Of a DNA stretch of 8,164 bases, positions 1 to 6,812 are shown in pieces. Source of the stretch: Chromatiaceae bacterium (GTDB taxonomy: Bacteria; Pseudomonadota; Gammaproteobacteria; Chromatiales; Chromatiaceae). Numbering within the stretch: the first letter of the stretch is position 1; every line of letters starts with the position of its first letter. The DNA lies in assembly GCA_016880695.1 (NCBI GenBank), contig JAEHCY010000461.1, positions 1-8,164 on the forward strand. Direction: 5' to 3'. A program made the position numbers and the translations under genes. The notes under the pieces are model-generated. The model ran no database searches and was not told where the DNA came from. It saw only the letters and a list, made by a program, of their open reading frames with translations.

Positions 1-1014
1 CACGAGGGGCCACCACAGCCCTGGAACGGCGCCGACGAAACCTTCCTGCACCAGGTTCTTGGCGAACGTCATGAGATTGTAGAGGGCGGCGAAGGTAAGC
101 ACTGCCACGAGGGTCTTGGCAAAGCGTCCCTGGCGTGGTCGGCTGCGACTCACGGGCACGGCCAGCAGGGCGAGAAGCAGGGTTGACACTGGCGTGGACA
201 GGCGCCACTGAAACTCCGCCAGGTCCTTCCGTTCCGAGGACCCGCTCAGGGCCAGTGTGGTCTGCTCCTTGCTTTTATAACCCACGAGATGGGGCTCTGG
301 CGCGGCGAGCGTCAGGCGCAGGTCCCGGAACTTTCCCACCGCATCCCGGCTGCCCTGCGTGTCCAGCCGGTACAGGGACCCCTCCTCGAAGAGGAACACC
401 AGCGGGCCAGCCTCTTCCCGAGGCGGCTGAAACAGTCTCTTTGCGACGATGACCAGCATCGCCTCTGCTTGCCGGACCTGCACGATGACCCCTTCGGCGG
501 TGCGAGTCGACAGATCGACTGCGTCGGCGAAGATGGTGTAATCGGAGCCGGGACCGACGAAGAATTGCTTCGCCGCCAGGGCCTCGATGTCCAGCTTCGC
601 CTCGGCTTGAGCCGCGGCCAGCAACAGGTAACGCTGCTGGTGGGCCCAGGGTCGCACCACCAGGGATAGGCAGGCCACCATCACGGCCACCACCAAGGCA
701 AACCGCAGAACGATCGCCACGAGCCGCGTCTCGCCGAATCCGCATGCCGAAAGCGCGATGATCTCGGCGTCCGAGTGCAGGCGTCCGAGCCCGAATACCA
801 CCCCGAAGTAAAGCGACACCGGCAAAAGGACTTCCAGTGCGATCATCAGCTTGATCACAACCATCTGGGCGACGATCACCGCCGGAAGTAGGCCGGCGGC
901 GACCTCGCTAAGAATCACGGCCGCGGTGTAGCTTGTGAAAATCACCACGAAGACGCCGGTGATGATCAGGAACGGCCGGCCTAGCTCGCGGGTGATATAA
1001 CGCGTGATGATCAA
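1..1014 (-). CDS. lptF: LPS export ABC transporter permease LptF (3' end outside window)
   Basis: LptF is one of the two inner-membrane permeases of the LptB2FG machine, which extracts lipopolysaccharide and feeds it to the LptC-LptA bridge. The minus strand is open for 338 codons to the window edge. The N-terminus (M)IITRYITRE matches the family pattern MIIxRYLxRE. Hydrophobic segments lie near residues 14-35, 43-76 and 98-120. LGRLHSDAEIIALSACG (76-92) corresponds to the conserved LGKLYxESEI..xACG region. Residues about 140-255 fit the periplasmic jellyroll domain. AEFQWRLSTPV (266-276) and PRQGR (293-297) mark entry into the C-terminal membrane part. The start is TTG at 1014. The only in-frame codons between it and an upstream TAG are GTA, GGC and CTA, and an AGGTAGG Shine-Dalgarno-like stretch lies at 1025-1019. 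Roughly 30-50 residues are missing on the left. An lptG partner would be expected beyond the edge but is not visible. Confidence 0.9.
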   Translation of the reverse strand, partial: MIITRYITRELGRPFLIITGVFVVIFTSYTAAVILSEVAAGLLPAVIVAQMVVIKLMIALEVLLPVSLYFGVVFGLGRLHSDAEIIALSACGFGETRLVAIVLRFALVVAVMVACLSLVVRPWAHQQRYLLLAAAQAEAKLDIEALAAKQFFVGPGSDYTIFADAVDLSTRTAEGVIVQVRQAEAMLVIVAKRLFQPPREEAGPLVFLFEEGSLYRLDTQGSRDAVGKFRDLRLTLAAPEPHLVGYKSKEQTTLALSGSSERKDLAEFQWRLSTPVSTLLLALLAVPVSRSRPRQGRFAKTLVAVLTFAALYNLMTFAKNLVQEGFVGAVPGLWWPLV

Positions 1015-1265
1015 TAGGCCTACCTAAGGATAAGGGTCCGGCCTCTGGTGCTGATACAATTCGGCCCGGAGCGGTGAATCATACCGTTGCGGCGTGATCA
1101 TCGCACGGCATCCCGCTACTTAGGCTCCCGCGGGAGCTTCGCTCGGACCACCCGAAAGGTACGAGCACGGGGGTTGTCTCAGGGAACCGCGAAACTCCCG
1201 CAGGAGGCCCTTGTCCTTCCTGCGCATTCCTTGGGTGGGGCTACGACGAAATGGCAAGATAAAGC
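1015..1265. promoter_or_regulatory. Divergent intergenic region between lptF and the SPT gene
   Basis: This 251-nt gap must hold the control signals for both divergent units. On the plus strand TGATACAAT (1052-1060) has the form of an extended -10 element (TGnTACAAT), but I see no good -35 before it. On the minus strand TATGAT (1083-1078) is a good -10 candidate for lptF, again with a poor -35 at 17-bp spacing. A perfect palindrome at 1124-1137 is listed separately. No tRNA or credible small gene was seen. These promoters are candidates by eye only. Confidence 0.35.
1124..1137. repeat. 14-bp perfect palindrome GCTCCCGCGGGAGC (operator or hairpin candidate)
   Basis: GCTCCCG at 1124-1130 is followed directly by its reverse complement CGGGAGC at 1131-1137, with no loop. 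A second, shorter inverted repeat CTCC-CGCA-GGAG follows at 1195-1206. With no spacer, the 14-mer looks more like a dimeric protein-binding site than an RNA hairpin. It lies about 130 nt upstream of the SPT start and 110 nt upstream of the lptF start. High GC makes chance palindromes more likely. Confidence 0.4.
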
Positions 1266-2492
1266 GTGAGCATATTTGACAAGTTTCAAGACATCGCGGC
1301 GGGTATCGGAGAGCTGGCCGGGCTCGGGATCATGCCCTTCGGCGCAGAGATCGAGCAGATCTCCTCCGCCACGGAAGGCGTTGTCCTTGGCCATCCGGTG
1401 ATACTGGCAGGAACAAACAACTACCTAGGCCTGACGTTCGATCCCGACTGTGTGCAGGCGGCCCGCGAGGCGCTGCAGGTGCAGGGTACCGGCACCACGG
1501 GCTCCCGCCTGGCCAACGGCAGCTACGCGGGGCACCTGGCCCTGGAGCGGGAGTTGGCACAGTTCTACGCAACGCCCTCGGCCATCGTGTTCTCGACGGG
1601 CTTTCTGGCCACCATGGGTGCGGTGAGTACCCTCACGGGGCCCGGCGATAGCATCCTGATCGATGCTGACTGTCACGCCAGTATCTACGAGGGTACCCGC
1701 CTCAGCGGCGCCGAGGTGATTCGCTTTCGGCACAACAACCCGGAGGATCTCGAGAGGCGCCTGCACCGGCTCCCGCGGGGAGGGGAGGGGAGCACCCTGG
1801 TCGTCGTCGAGGGCATCTACAGCATGCTGGGGGACCGTGCCCCCCTGGCCGAGATCGCCGCGCTGACGAGACAGTTCGGTGCCTACCTGATGGTGGACGA
1901 GGCACATTCCCTGGGGGTGCTCGGGGCGACCGGGCGCGGCCTCACCGAGGAGCTGGGGGTGGAAGATGCCGTGGATTTCATCGTCGGCACCTTCAGCAAG
2001 AGTCTCGGTGCCGTGGGCGGTTTCTGCACCAGCCGTCATCCGGAGCTGGAGTTGATGCGCTACAGCGCCCGCTCCTACATCTTTTCGGCGTCCCTCGTCC
2101 CCTCGGTGGTGGCCTCGACCCGGGTCGCGCTGCGGATTCTGCGCGAGCGCCAGGATCTGCGCGAGCGCCTCTGGGGAAACGTCAACCACCTGTACCATGC
2201 GCTCTCGACGGCAGGCTTTCGGTTGGGTCCCGAGCCGAGTCCGGTGATCGCGATGATGGTGGAGAGCAAGGACCAGGCCTTGGTCTGGTGGCGGCGGCTG
2301 TTGGAGCAGGGTGTCTACGTCAATGTCGTCCTGCCACCCGCGACGCCGACCGGGGGGGCGCTGCTGCGCTGCAGCCTGAGCGCGGCGCATACCGAGGACC
2401 AGGTGGAGCGGATTCGCGAGGCCCTGTGTGGTCTCGGCGCAACCGATGCGCGCGCCTGGGCGCCGCAAGCCGATTCGGCCCCCCTTGCTTGA
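1266..2492 (+). CDS. spt: Serine palmitoyltransferase (alpha-oxoamine synthase family, PLP-dependent)
   Basis: This fits the enzyme that condenses L-serine with palmitoyl thioester to 3-ketodihydrosphingosine, the first step of sphingolipid synthesis, as a soluble PLP homodimer. The 408 residues match the family length. Visible landmarks are GTNNYLGLTFDP (49-60), the glycine-rich GTGTTGSRLANGSYAGH (74-90), DADCHASIYEG (133-143) with the PLP-stacking His137, DEAHSLGVLG (211-220) with Asp211 and His214, and GTFSKSLGAVGGF (241-253) with Lys245 as the Schiff-base lysine. The SPT-like N-terminus MSIFDKFQ supports the GTG start at 1266, although no clear Shine-Dalgarno precedes it. The CDP-alcohol phosphotransferase gene follows after 51 nt, probably in one operon. 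BioF, KBL and ALA synthase belong to the same fold. The GTNNYLGLTFDP and GTGTTGSR stretches, as I remember them, favour bacterial SPT. The acyl and amino-acid substrates are inferred. Confidence 0.85.
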   Translation: MSIFDKFQDIAAGIGELAGLGIMPFGAEIEQISSATEGVVLGHPVILAGTNNYLGLTFDPDCVQAAREALQVQGTGTTGSRLANGSYAGHLALERELAQFYATPSAIVFSTGFLATMGAVSTLTGPGDSILIDADCHASIYEGTRLSGAEVIRFRHNNPEDLERRLHRLPRGGEGSTLVVVEGIYSMLGDRAPLAEIAALTRQFGAYLMVDEAHSLGVLGATGRGLTEELGVEDAVDFIVGTFSKSLGAVGGFCTSRHPELELMRYSARSYIFSASLVPSVVASTRVALRILRERQDLRERLWGNVNHLYHALSTAGFRLGPEPSPVIAMMVESKDQALVWWRRLLEQGVYVNVVLPPATPTGGALLRCSLSAAHTEDQVERIREALCGLGATDARAWAPQADSAPLA

Positions 2493-2531
2493 GAGAACCA
2501 TTACCACCGACACCTAAGATCAAACCACGGG

Positions 2532-2545
2532 ATACCCCTGGGTAT
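2532..2545 (+). promoter_or_regulatory. Small hairpin overlapping the start codon of the CDP-alcohol phosphotransferase gene
   Basis: ATACC (2532-2536) pairs with GGTAT (2541-2545) around the loop CCTG. The 3' arm includes the first two bases of the ATG at 2544. No strong Shine-Dalgarno lies upstream. Translation of the second gene may therefore depend on ribosomes arriving from the SPT gene, but the stem is only 5-6 bp and may be chance. Confidence 0.25.
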
Positions 2546-3746
2546 GCAGCGCCTCTACTTTCACATCATTGGTGACCCGCAGGTCAGGCTTTGGGGTCTT
2601 ACCCCGCGCCAGCGCCTGGTCAGGCAGATCCGCCACGTCGCGGACGCCTCCCCGATCGATGACGTTCGCCTGTTCCCACAAGATGTGCCAGTTCTTGTCG
2701 TGAACGGTGCCTACGTGACGGAGATTCGCACCTTTCGGAGCCTGCTCGCCCATCCGGGGACGCTGCTGCGCTGTACCACCGATCAGAGGTTGGCCGCCGC
2801 CTTTGTTTCCGCCGAGTTCGCGGAGGTGGCCGCAGCACTATTGCGAGGTGACTCCGTCACCGTCCCCGAGGGTTTGGGTGTCGTCGACCCAGCGGACCTG
2901 GATGCCTTCGACAGGGGTTTGCGCCGTTCCGCCCCGCCCTTGTTGGAACCGGTATCGGAACCCGAGCAGGGTCGGCTTGAGGACCTGCTCTACGGAAACG
3001 CCTACAAGGGCATCACCGACCTGGTTACCAAGTGGTTCTGGCCGAGACCCGCCAAGCGGGCGGTGCATTGGTTCGCCGATCACGGCGTAACTCCCAACAT
3101 GATCACCTCGGCCGGTCTGTTGCTGATGCTATTGGCGAGTGTCCTCTTCTATCAGGGTCACTATGCTCTGGGACTGGCCGCGGGCTGGGTCATGACGTTC
3201 CTCGACACGGTGGACGGCAAGCTCGCCCGCGTCACCGTCCAGTCGAGCCGCCTGGGCCATTTTCTGGACCACGGCATGGATCTGCTGCACCCCCCTTTCT
3301 GGTACATCGTCTGGGGCATGTCGCTGACCCACTTTGACGCTCCGTTGGGGCTCGATCGGGTCGACTTCTACTGGATGATCGTCATCGGCTACGTGGGAGG
3401 GCGCTTGTGCGAGGCCCTGTTCCATCTGTTAGGCAGTTGCAGCATCTTCGGCTGGCGACCCTTCGACGCCTACTTCCGCCTCGTCACGGCGCGGCGCAAC
3501 CCTTCCCTGATCCTCCTGACCCTGGCAGTTGCCGTCGGGCGACCCGATTGGGGCTTTGTCGCCGTCGCCCTCTGGACCGCCTTTACCACGGGCATCCTGG
3601 TCCTGCGTCTGGCTCAGGGGGCGATCGTTAGGGTGACGAGCGAACCGCTAGGGTCTTGGTTGAGCACTCCGGAGCAGGCGGCAAGGGAGCATCCGCGGGC
3701 CTTCCGCCAGTTCTCGGTGACGCGCAGGGCTTACGTGCAGCGCTGA
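2544..3746 (+). CDS. CDP-alcohol phosphatidyltransferase with extra N-terminal (nucleotidyltransferase-like?) domain
   Basis: The family transfers a phospho-alcohol from a CDP-alcohol to a second alcohol in the inner membrane, releasing CMP. The signature Dx2DGx2ARx8Gx3Dx3D is complete: Asp221, Asp224-Gly225, Ala228-Arg229, Gly238, Asp242 and Asp246, the last Asp being the expected catalytic base. GVTPNMIT (181-188) precedes it, as in many family members. Hydrophobic segments lie near 188-220, 251-262, 276-296, 320-332 and 337-357. At 400 residues it is about twice a minimal enzyme. Residues 1-150 are soluble, and the stretch around LWGLTPRQRLVRQIR (16-30) and VPVLVVNGAYV (48-58) faintly recalls sugar-nucleotidyltransferase domains fused to CDP-alcohol enzymes in inositol-phosphate pathways. 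The usual GGxGTR loop is not seen, so that domain may be inactive. The gene follows SPT by 51 nt, suggesting a lipid headgroup role. Donor and acceptor are unknown. The ATG at 2544 lacks a strong ribosome binding site. Confidence 0.85.
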   Translation: MQRLYFHIIGDPQVRLWGLTPRQRLVRQIRHVADASPIDDVRLFPQDVPVLVVNGAYVTEIRTFRSLLAHPGTLLRCTTDQRLAAAFVSAEFAEVAAALLRGDSVTVPEGLGVVDPADLDAFDRGLRRSAPPLLEPVSEPEQGRLEDLLYGNAYKGITDLVTKWFWPRPAKRAVHWFADHGVTPNMITSAGLLLMLLASVLFYQGHYALGLAAGWVMTFLDTVDGKLARVTVQSSRLGHFLDHGMDLLHPPFWYIVWGMSLTHFDAPLGLDRVDFYWMIVIGYVGGRLCEALFHLLGSCSIFGWRPFDAYFRLVTARRNPSLILLTLAVAVGRPDWGFVAVALWTAFTTGILVLRLAQGAIVRVTSEPLGSWLSTPEQAAREHPRAFRQFSVTRRAYVQR

Positions 3747-3777
3747 TTCCGGTAACGCGGGGCGCGCGTCACGGCAG

Positions 3778-3796
3778 CCCCTGGTCAAGCCAGGGG
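3778..3796. terminator. Convergent-gene hairpin (possible bidirectional terminator without T-tract)
   Basis: CCCCTGG (3778-3784), loop TCAAG, CCAGGGG (3790-3796) form a perfect 7-bp stem in the 79-nt gap between two convergent genes. Neither strand has a run of T after the stem, so it is not a classical intrinsic terminator. A second near-palindrome, CCCCTGGGG, sits at 3811-3819, and a further stem CCCGCC/GGCGGG (3843-3858) lies inside the 3' end of the ABC gene. Position makes a termination or mRNA-end role plausible. Confidence 0.45.
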
Positions 3797-3825
3797 TAAG
3801 GCTGGCCGGACCCCTGGGGCAGCGG

Positions 3826-5574
3826 TCAGGATGGCTGTGATACCCGCCCTGGGGCGGGCGGGGGATGATCAGGTTCGCCCGCCGGATCCTGGTCGGACCC
3901 GACCAGCGCACCCTGCTCGATGCGAATCACGCGATCGGCAATATCCGCCAGTTCCGACTGGTGAGATACCGCAAGGATGGTGATGCTCCCACGCAGGCCG
4001 ACGAGGGTGTCGCACAGAGCGGTTGCGCTTGCCGCGTCGAGCGCGCTGGTCGCCTCGTCGAGGATCAGCAGCTTCGGTCGTCGGACCAGCGCGCGGGCGA
4101 TACAGAGCCTTTGCCTCTGGCCTCCCGACAGCTTCCCACCGCGCTCCCCCACGGCCGTGTGCAGTCCCTCCGGCATGGCCGCGACGAAGTCCCAGGCGCC
4201 GGCGGCCCGCAGGGCCCACTGCGCGTCGGCCTCACTCAACGCCGGATCGCCCAGGGTGACGTTGTTGAGGACGCTATCGTGCAGGAGAAGTGTCTCCTGC
4301 GCGACGTAACCGATCAGGTGCCGCCAGCGCTCGGGGTGGCAATCCCCTAGCGAGGTGTCGTCCACCAGGACCCGCCCGGACGTCGGCGCCAGCAGGCCGG
4401 TGACCAGATCGAGAACCGTGGTCTTGCCCGATCCCGAGGGTCCGACCAGCGTGGTGAAGGAACCGGCGGGAATCGACAGGGAAACGTCGTGCAGAATCTC
4501 CGTGGCGCCGACCGTGAAGCCTACCCGATCGAGACGGATCTCACGCGTGAACTGGGGGACCTCGTTTCCACCGGACTCCCGCGCCTCTTCGGCGCGGTGG
4601 ACCGTGCGCATCAGCGACCAGTAAGCGCTATCGTTCGATACCAGTTTCTGATAGCTGCGCTGCAGCTTACCGGCGGAGTTCAGGACGCGCACCATGAGGA
4701 TTACCAGGACCATGATGCTCGCCATCGGGACGTCCCATTGCGTCACCGTGACGTAAAGCCCAAGGGCAACTAACATCACGATCACCGGCTCATGCAGGGC
4801 ACCGAGGGCCTCCTCGCTGAAGACCTGTTGCCGCATGGTCTTGTTGAGACGGCCGGTCTCCGACTCCAGCACCGCACTGGCCCGCCCAACCAGCCCCATG
4901 GACTTGAGCGCCTTTACCGACTGCAGGGTGTCCGTCATGCGGGCCAGTAGGGAGGAGAAGAGTTTGGTCTGGCGGCGCCCCGCCCGCCGCGCGGTACGCA
5001 CCAACCGGCCAAAGAGGACGAGCAGGAGGAGACTCCCCGCCATGGCTCCGAGAGTACCCTCCCAGGAGATCGCAAGCGCCACGAGACAGTACACCAGGGT
5101 TTCGATCAATAGCGCGAAGGTGCGGGCGCCACTCAGATAGGCCGAGGAGGCCCGCACCGTTTCGGTTGCCATCACGTTGGTGAGGGAACCAATCGGCTGG
5201 TGCAGAAAGTAATCCCAGCGGGCACCGAGCAGCGCACTCAAGAGCTTCAGGCGCAAGTCGGTGGCGATCTGGGCTACCGTGTAGCCCACATGTCGATTCG
5301 CGAACAGCGTCAGCAAGCCTTTCAGCGTCATGCTGATTACGATGATGATCAGCAGGATCCCGAGTGAGGGGGTGAGGCCGAGGTCCCTCACCAGACTCAC
5401 GATTCGGGAGTCGCTCAGCTCGGCAGCGGTCTGAGGCGGGCCGAGGGCGACCTGCAGCATCGGCAGCAGAGCCGACAAGCTGAGGCCCTGCATGACCCCC
5501 GCCACGAGCAGGGCGATGAGTGTCACCAGGGTCCGCCCCGGGTAGGTACGCGCGACATCGAGCATCAGGTGCAC
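3826..5574 (-). CDS. ABC transporter, fused permease and ATP-binding half-transporter (MsbA-like exporter)
   Basis: This is a type IV ABC exporter subunit expected to work as a homodimer in the inner membrane, hydrolysing ATP to move a lipid or other hydrophobic substrate. Numbering from the GTG at 5574 (582 aa), membrane segments lie near 15-39, 69-93, 149-171, 172-192, 257-277 and 283-299. The nucleotide-binding domain is intact: Walker A GPSGSGKT (378-385), Q-loop Gln426 in GYVAQ, signature LSGGQ (482-486), Walker B LLILDE (502-507), D-loop SALD (510-513) and H-loop His538. I chose GTG 5574 because GAGG lies 8 nt upstream. A TTG at 5631 would add 19 residues without a visible ribosome binding site, and an ATG at 5565 is also possible. 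It converges on the SPT/CDP-alcohol unit, so export of that pathway's lipid is a reasonable inference. The substrate cannot be read from the sequence. The C-terminus is Pro-rich. Confidence 0.9.
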   Translation of the reverse strand: MHLMLDVARTYPGRTLVTLIALLVAGVMQGLSLSALLPMLQVALGPPQTAAELSDSRIVSLVRDLGLTPSLGILLIIIVISMTLKGLLTLFANRHVGYTVAQIATDLRLKLLSALLGARWDYFLHQPIGSLTNVMATETVRASSAYLSGARTFALLIETLVYCLVALAISWEGTLGAMAGSLLLLVLFGRLVRTARRAGRRQTKLFSSLLARMTDTLQSVKALKSMGLVGRASAVLESETGRLNKTMRQQVFSEEALGALHEPVIVMLVALGLYVTVTQWDVPMASIMVLVILMVRVLNSAGKLQRSYQKLVSNDSAYWSLMRTVHRAEEARESGGNEVPQFTREIRLDRVGFTVGATEILHDVSLSIPAGSFTTLVGPSGSGKTTVLDLVTGLLAPTSGRVLVDDTSLGDCHPERWRHLIGYVAQETLLLHDSVLNNVTLGDPALSEADAQWALRAAGAWDFVAAMPEGLHTAVGERGGKLSGGQRQRLCIARALVRRPKLLILDEATSALDAASATALCDTLVGLRGSITILAVSHQSELADIADRVIRIEQGALVGSDQDPAGEPDHPPPAPGRVSQPS

Positions 5575-5750
5575 AGGCTTATCCTCGGAAAACGGCTGAA
5601 ACCCTGAGGGGGCCGATCTTTCCAGGCCCAATCGGTAAACCCAGTTGGCCCAAGGCCGCTCCGCCTGTGTCCCTGGAACGCCCCGAGCTGGCCAGGGCGC
5701 CGCGGCGTCATGCCAGATTCCACCCCGAGCAGAAGAGGTTGCGGCACCTC

Positions 5751-5767
5751 AGGCGGCTCCGCCGCCT
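5751..5767. repeat. GC-rich hairpin AGGCGGC-TCC-GCCGCCT
   Basis: A perfect 7-bp stem (5751-5757 with 5761-5767) encloses a 3-nt loop upstream of the ABC exporter gene. There is no T-tract on either side. It resembles the short GC palindromes often dispersed between genes in GC-rich proteobacteria. Only one copy is visible here, so calling it a REP element is not supported. Confidence 0.4.
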
Positions 5768-5919
5768 ACCGATAGGCGTGTCCGCTGGGGTGGCCTGCGG
5801 GGGCGCCGCCCGCTCGCGGGGCAAGCGGAGGGCGTCGTCACGAGGGAAGCCTGGAGGGTGACGGGATCCCACGAGCCGTAGGGTAGTCGAAGCCATCGCT
5901 TGCGGGAACGGTGGGGGGG

Positions 5920-6165
5920 TCAAAATGCAATCGTTCGCTTCGGCGTGTCCGGGCGGCCGTTCGCACGCCGCCGAAGGCAAGGTACGCCGTCGGACTCGAC
6001 GAGTGCGAAGACCTTGCTGATCCGGTCGCAATGGTTGATGGGCACGGCCCCAGGGGGGTACGCGAGGGGAATGAGAGGGCCCGATAGGGAGCCAGAAGCG
6101 CGGCCGATGATACCCTCGACCCAGAAACCCCGCAACTGGACCGTTCTGGCACCTGTCGCGACCAT
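5920..6165 (-). CDS. Possible small hypothetical protein (81 aa)
   Basis: I do not recognise this protein. The frame begins with ATG at 6165, preceded by AAGGGG at 6179-6174, 8 nt upstream, which is a good Shine-Dalgarno. It ends with TGA at 5922-5920. The translation has a balanced composition, including GFWVEGIIGRASG and NHCDRISKVFALVESDG, and lacks the Arg/Pro/Ser bias of the overlapping frames. Most codons end in G or C, as in the neighbours. No membrane segment, signal peptide or known motif is visible. It has no tight operon partner, lying about 350 nt upstream of the same-strand ABC gene. It could be a real small gene, a fragment of a larger decayed one, or chance. Confidence 0.3.
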   Translation of the reverse strand: MVATGARTVQLRGFWVEGIIGRASGSLSGPLIPLAYPPGAVPINHCDRISKVFALVESDGVPCLRRRANGRPDTPKRTIAF

Positions 6166-6250
6166 CGCTGTTGCCCCTTGAAGCTTGCCGTCGGGGTGAG
6201 CCGGGTGGCCCAGGACACCGTTACAGGGCCTTGACCAGGGGCCATAAAGG

Positions 6251-6300
6251 GGGGATTCTCTCCCCGTGGATGGGCCGGATCTCCTGATTCGATAATCCGG
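6251..6300. repeat. Two adjacent inverted repeats in the gene-free stretch
   Basis: GGGGA (6251-6255) pairs with TCCCC (6261-6265) around TTCTC. CCGGAT (6275-6280) pairs with ATCCGG (6295-6300) around a 14-nt loop. Neither has a following T-tract. They could belong to an unannotated RNA or be chance. No known RNA family is recognised. Confidence 0.3.
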
Positions 6301-6812
6301 GCCTTGAATTCCCTGGGCGACCTCGGCCCCATCTCACACCAGGAAAAACAACCGCAATCCTTGGTTACCTTCGTTCAAGGCAGGGTGGTGCCTTCTTGGG
6401 ATGGTCTAGTTCGCGGTGGCAACCAGGATTTTCTTCGGTTCTAGCTGGTTAGCCTGTCCTCCCGGACCGGGTTTACCCCGAACGGGCGCCTTTGTGGTCG
6501 CTTTCGAGGGGGGGAGGTGTTCCACCACCGTCTCGGGACCCTCGCTGGAAGCCTATGCCGGGCTGAAGCAGGTCCTCGGTCGGTGCGTTCAGTGACCCGT
6601 CCTGCCTCGCGACGGCGGCCTCCAGACTTTCCCGGAAGTCACGTTAACCGACTCCCGCTGGCCGGCCCTGCCCGGGTTCTTCTGCGCAGCCGAGACCAAG
6701 CCCACCGCGCGGACCGCGCCGGTCGAGCGACTGAGAGCGGGGTGGCCGTGGGGCTGGAGGCCTCGCTCGGCTCAGGCCGGTGGACGCCGAGCCTCACCGG
6801 GCCGCCGGATCC

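Larger units (their letters stand above)
5575..6812. other. Long stretch without a confident gene
   Basis: About 1.2 kb separates the divergent ABC and PLD genes. Open frames on both strands are short, overlap one another and have Arg/Pro-rich, low-complexity translations typical of antisense frames in GC-rich DNA. Only one small minus-strand frame (5920-6165) has a sensible composition and ribosome binding site. Inverted repeats are seen at 5751-5767, 6251-6265 and 6275-6300. AACCAG (6421-6426) and CTGGTT (6445-6450) form a further 6-bp pair. The part around 6340-6460 looks less GC-rich than its flanks. A frame ending at the TGA at 6593 reads SLEAYAGLKQVLGRCVQ and could be a coding remnant. 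No tRNA, IS terminal repeats or CRISPR repeats were found. Confidence 0.5.

Noticed and set aside
275..745. 156-aa minus-strand frame inside lptF
   Set aside because: It is an Arg/Gly-rich out-of-frame shadow. The lptF frame is open across the whole interval with clear family motifs.
1425..2513. 362-aa open frame on the minus strand opposite the SPT gene
   Set aside because: It is the antisense shadow of a gene with complete PLP-enzyme motifs. Its translation is rich in Arg, Gln, Gly and His and shows no recognisable domain.
5838..6332. 164-aa minus-strand frame in the gene-poor stretch
   Set aside because: The composition is Ser/Arg/Pro-rich and low in complexity, and it overlaps the more protein-like 81-aa frame in another phase. 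No motif is seen.
6340..6460. Possible tRNA or integron attC site
   Set aside because: GTTCAAGGC and GGTTAGCC caught the eye, but no cloverleaf stems form, there is no CCA end, and no paired attC core sites could be drawn.
5632..6812. Insertion sequence remnant
   Set aside because: No transposase motif, terminal inverted repeats or target-site duplications could be identified by reading.
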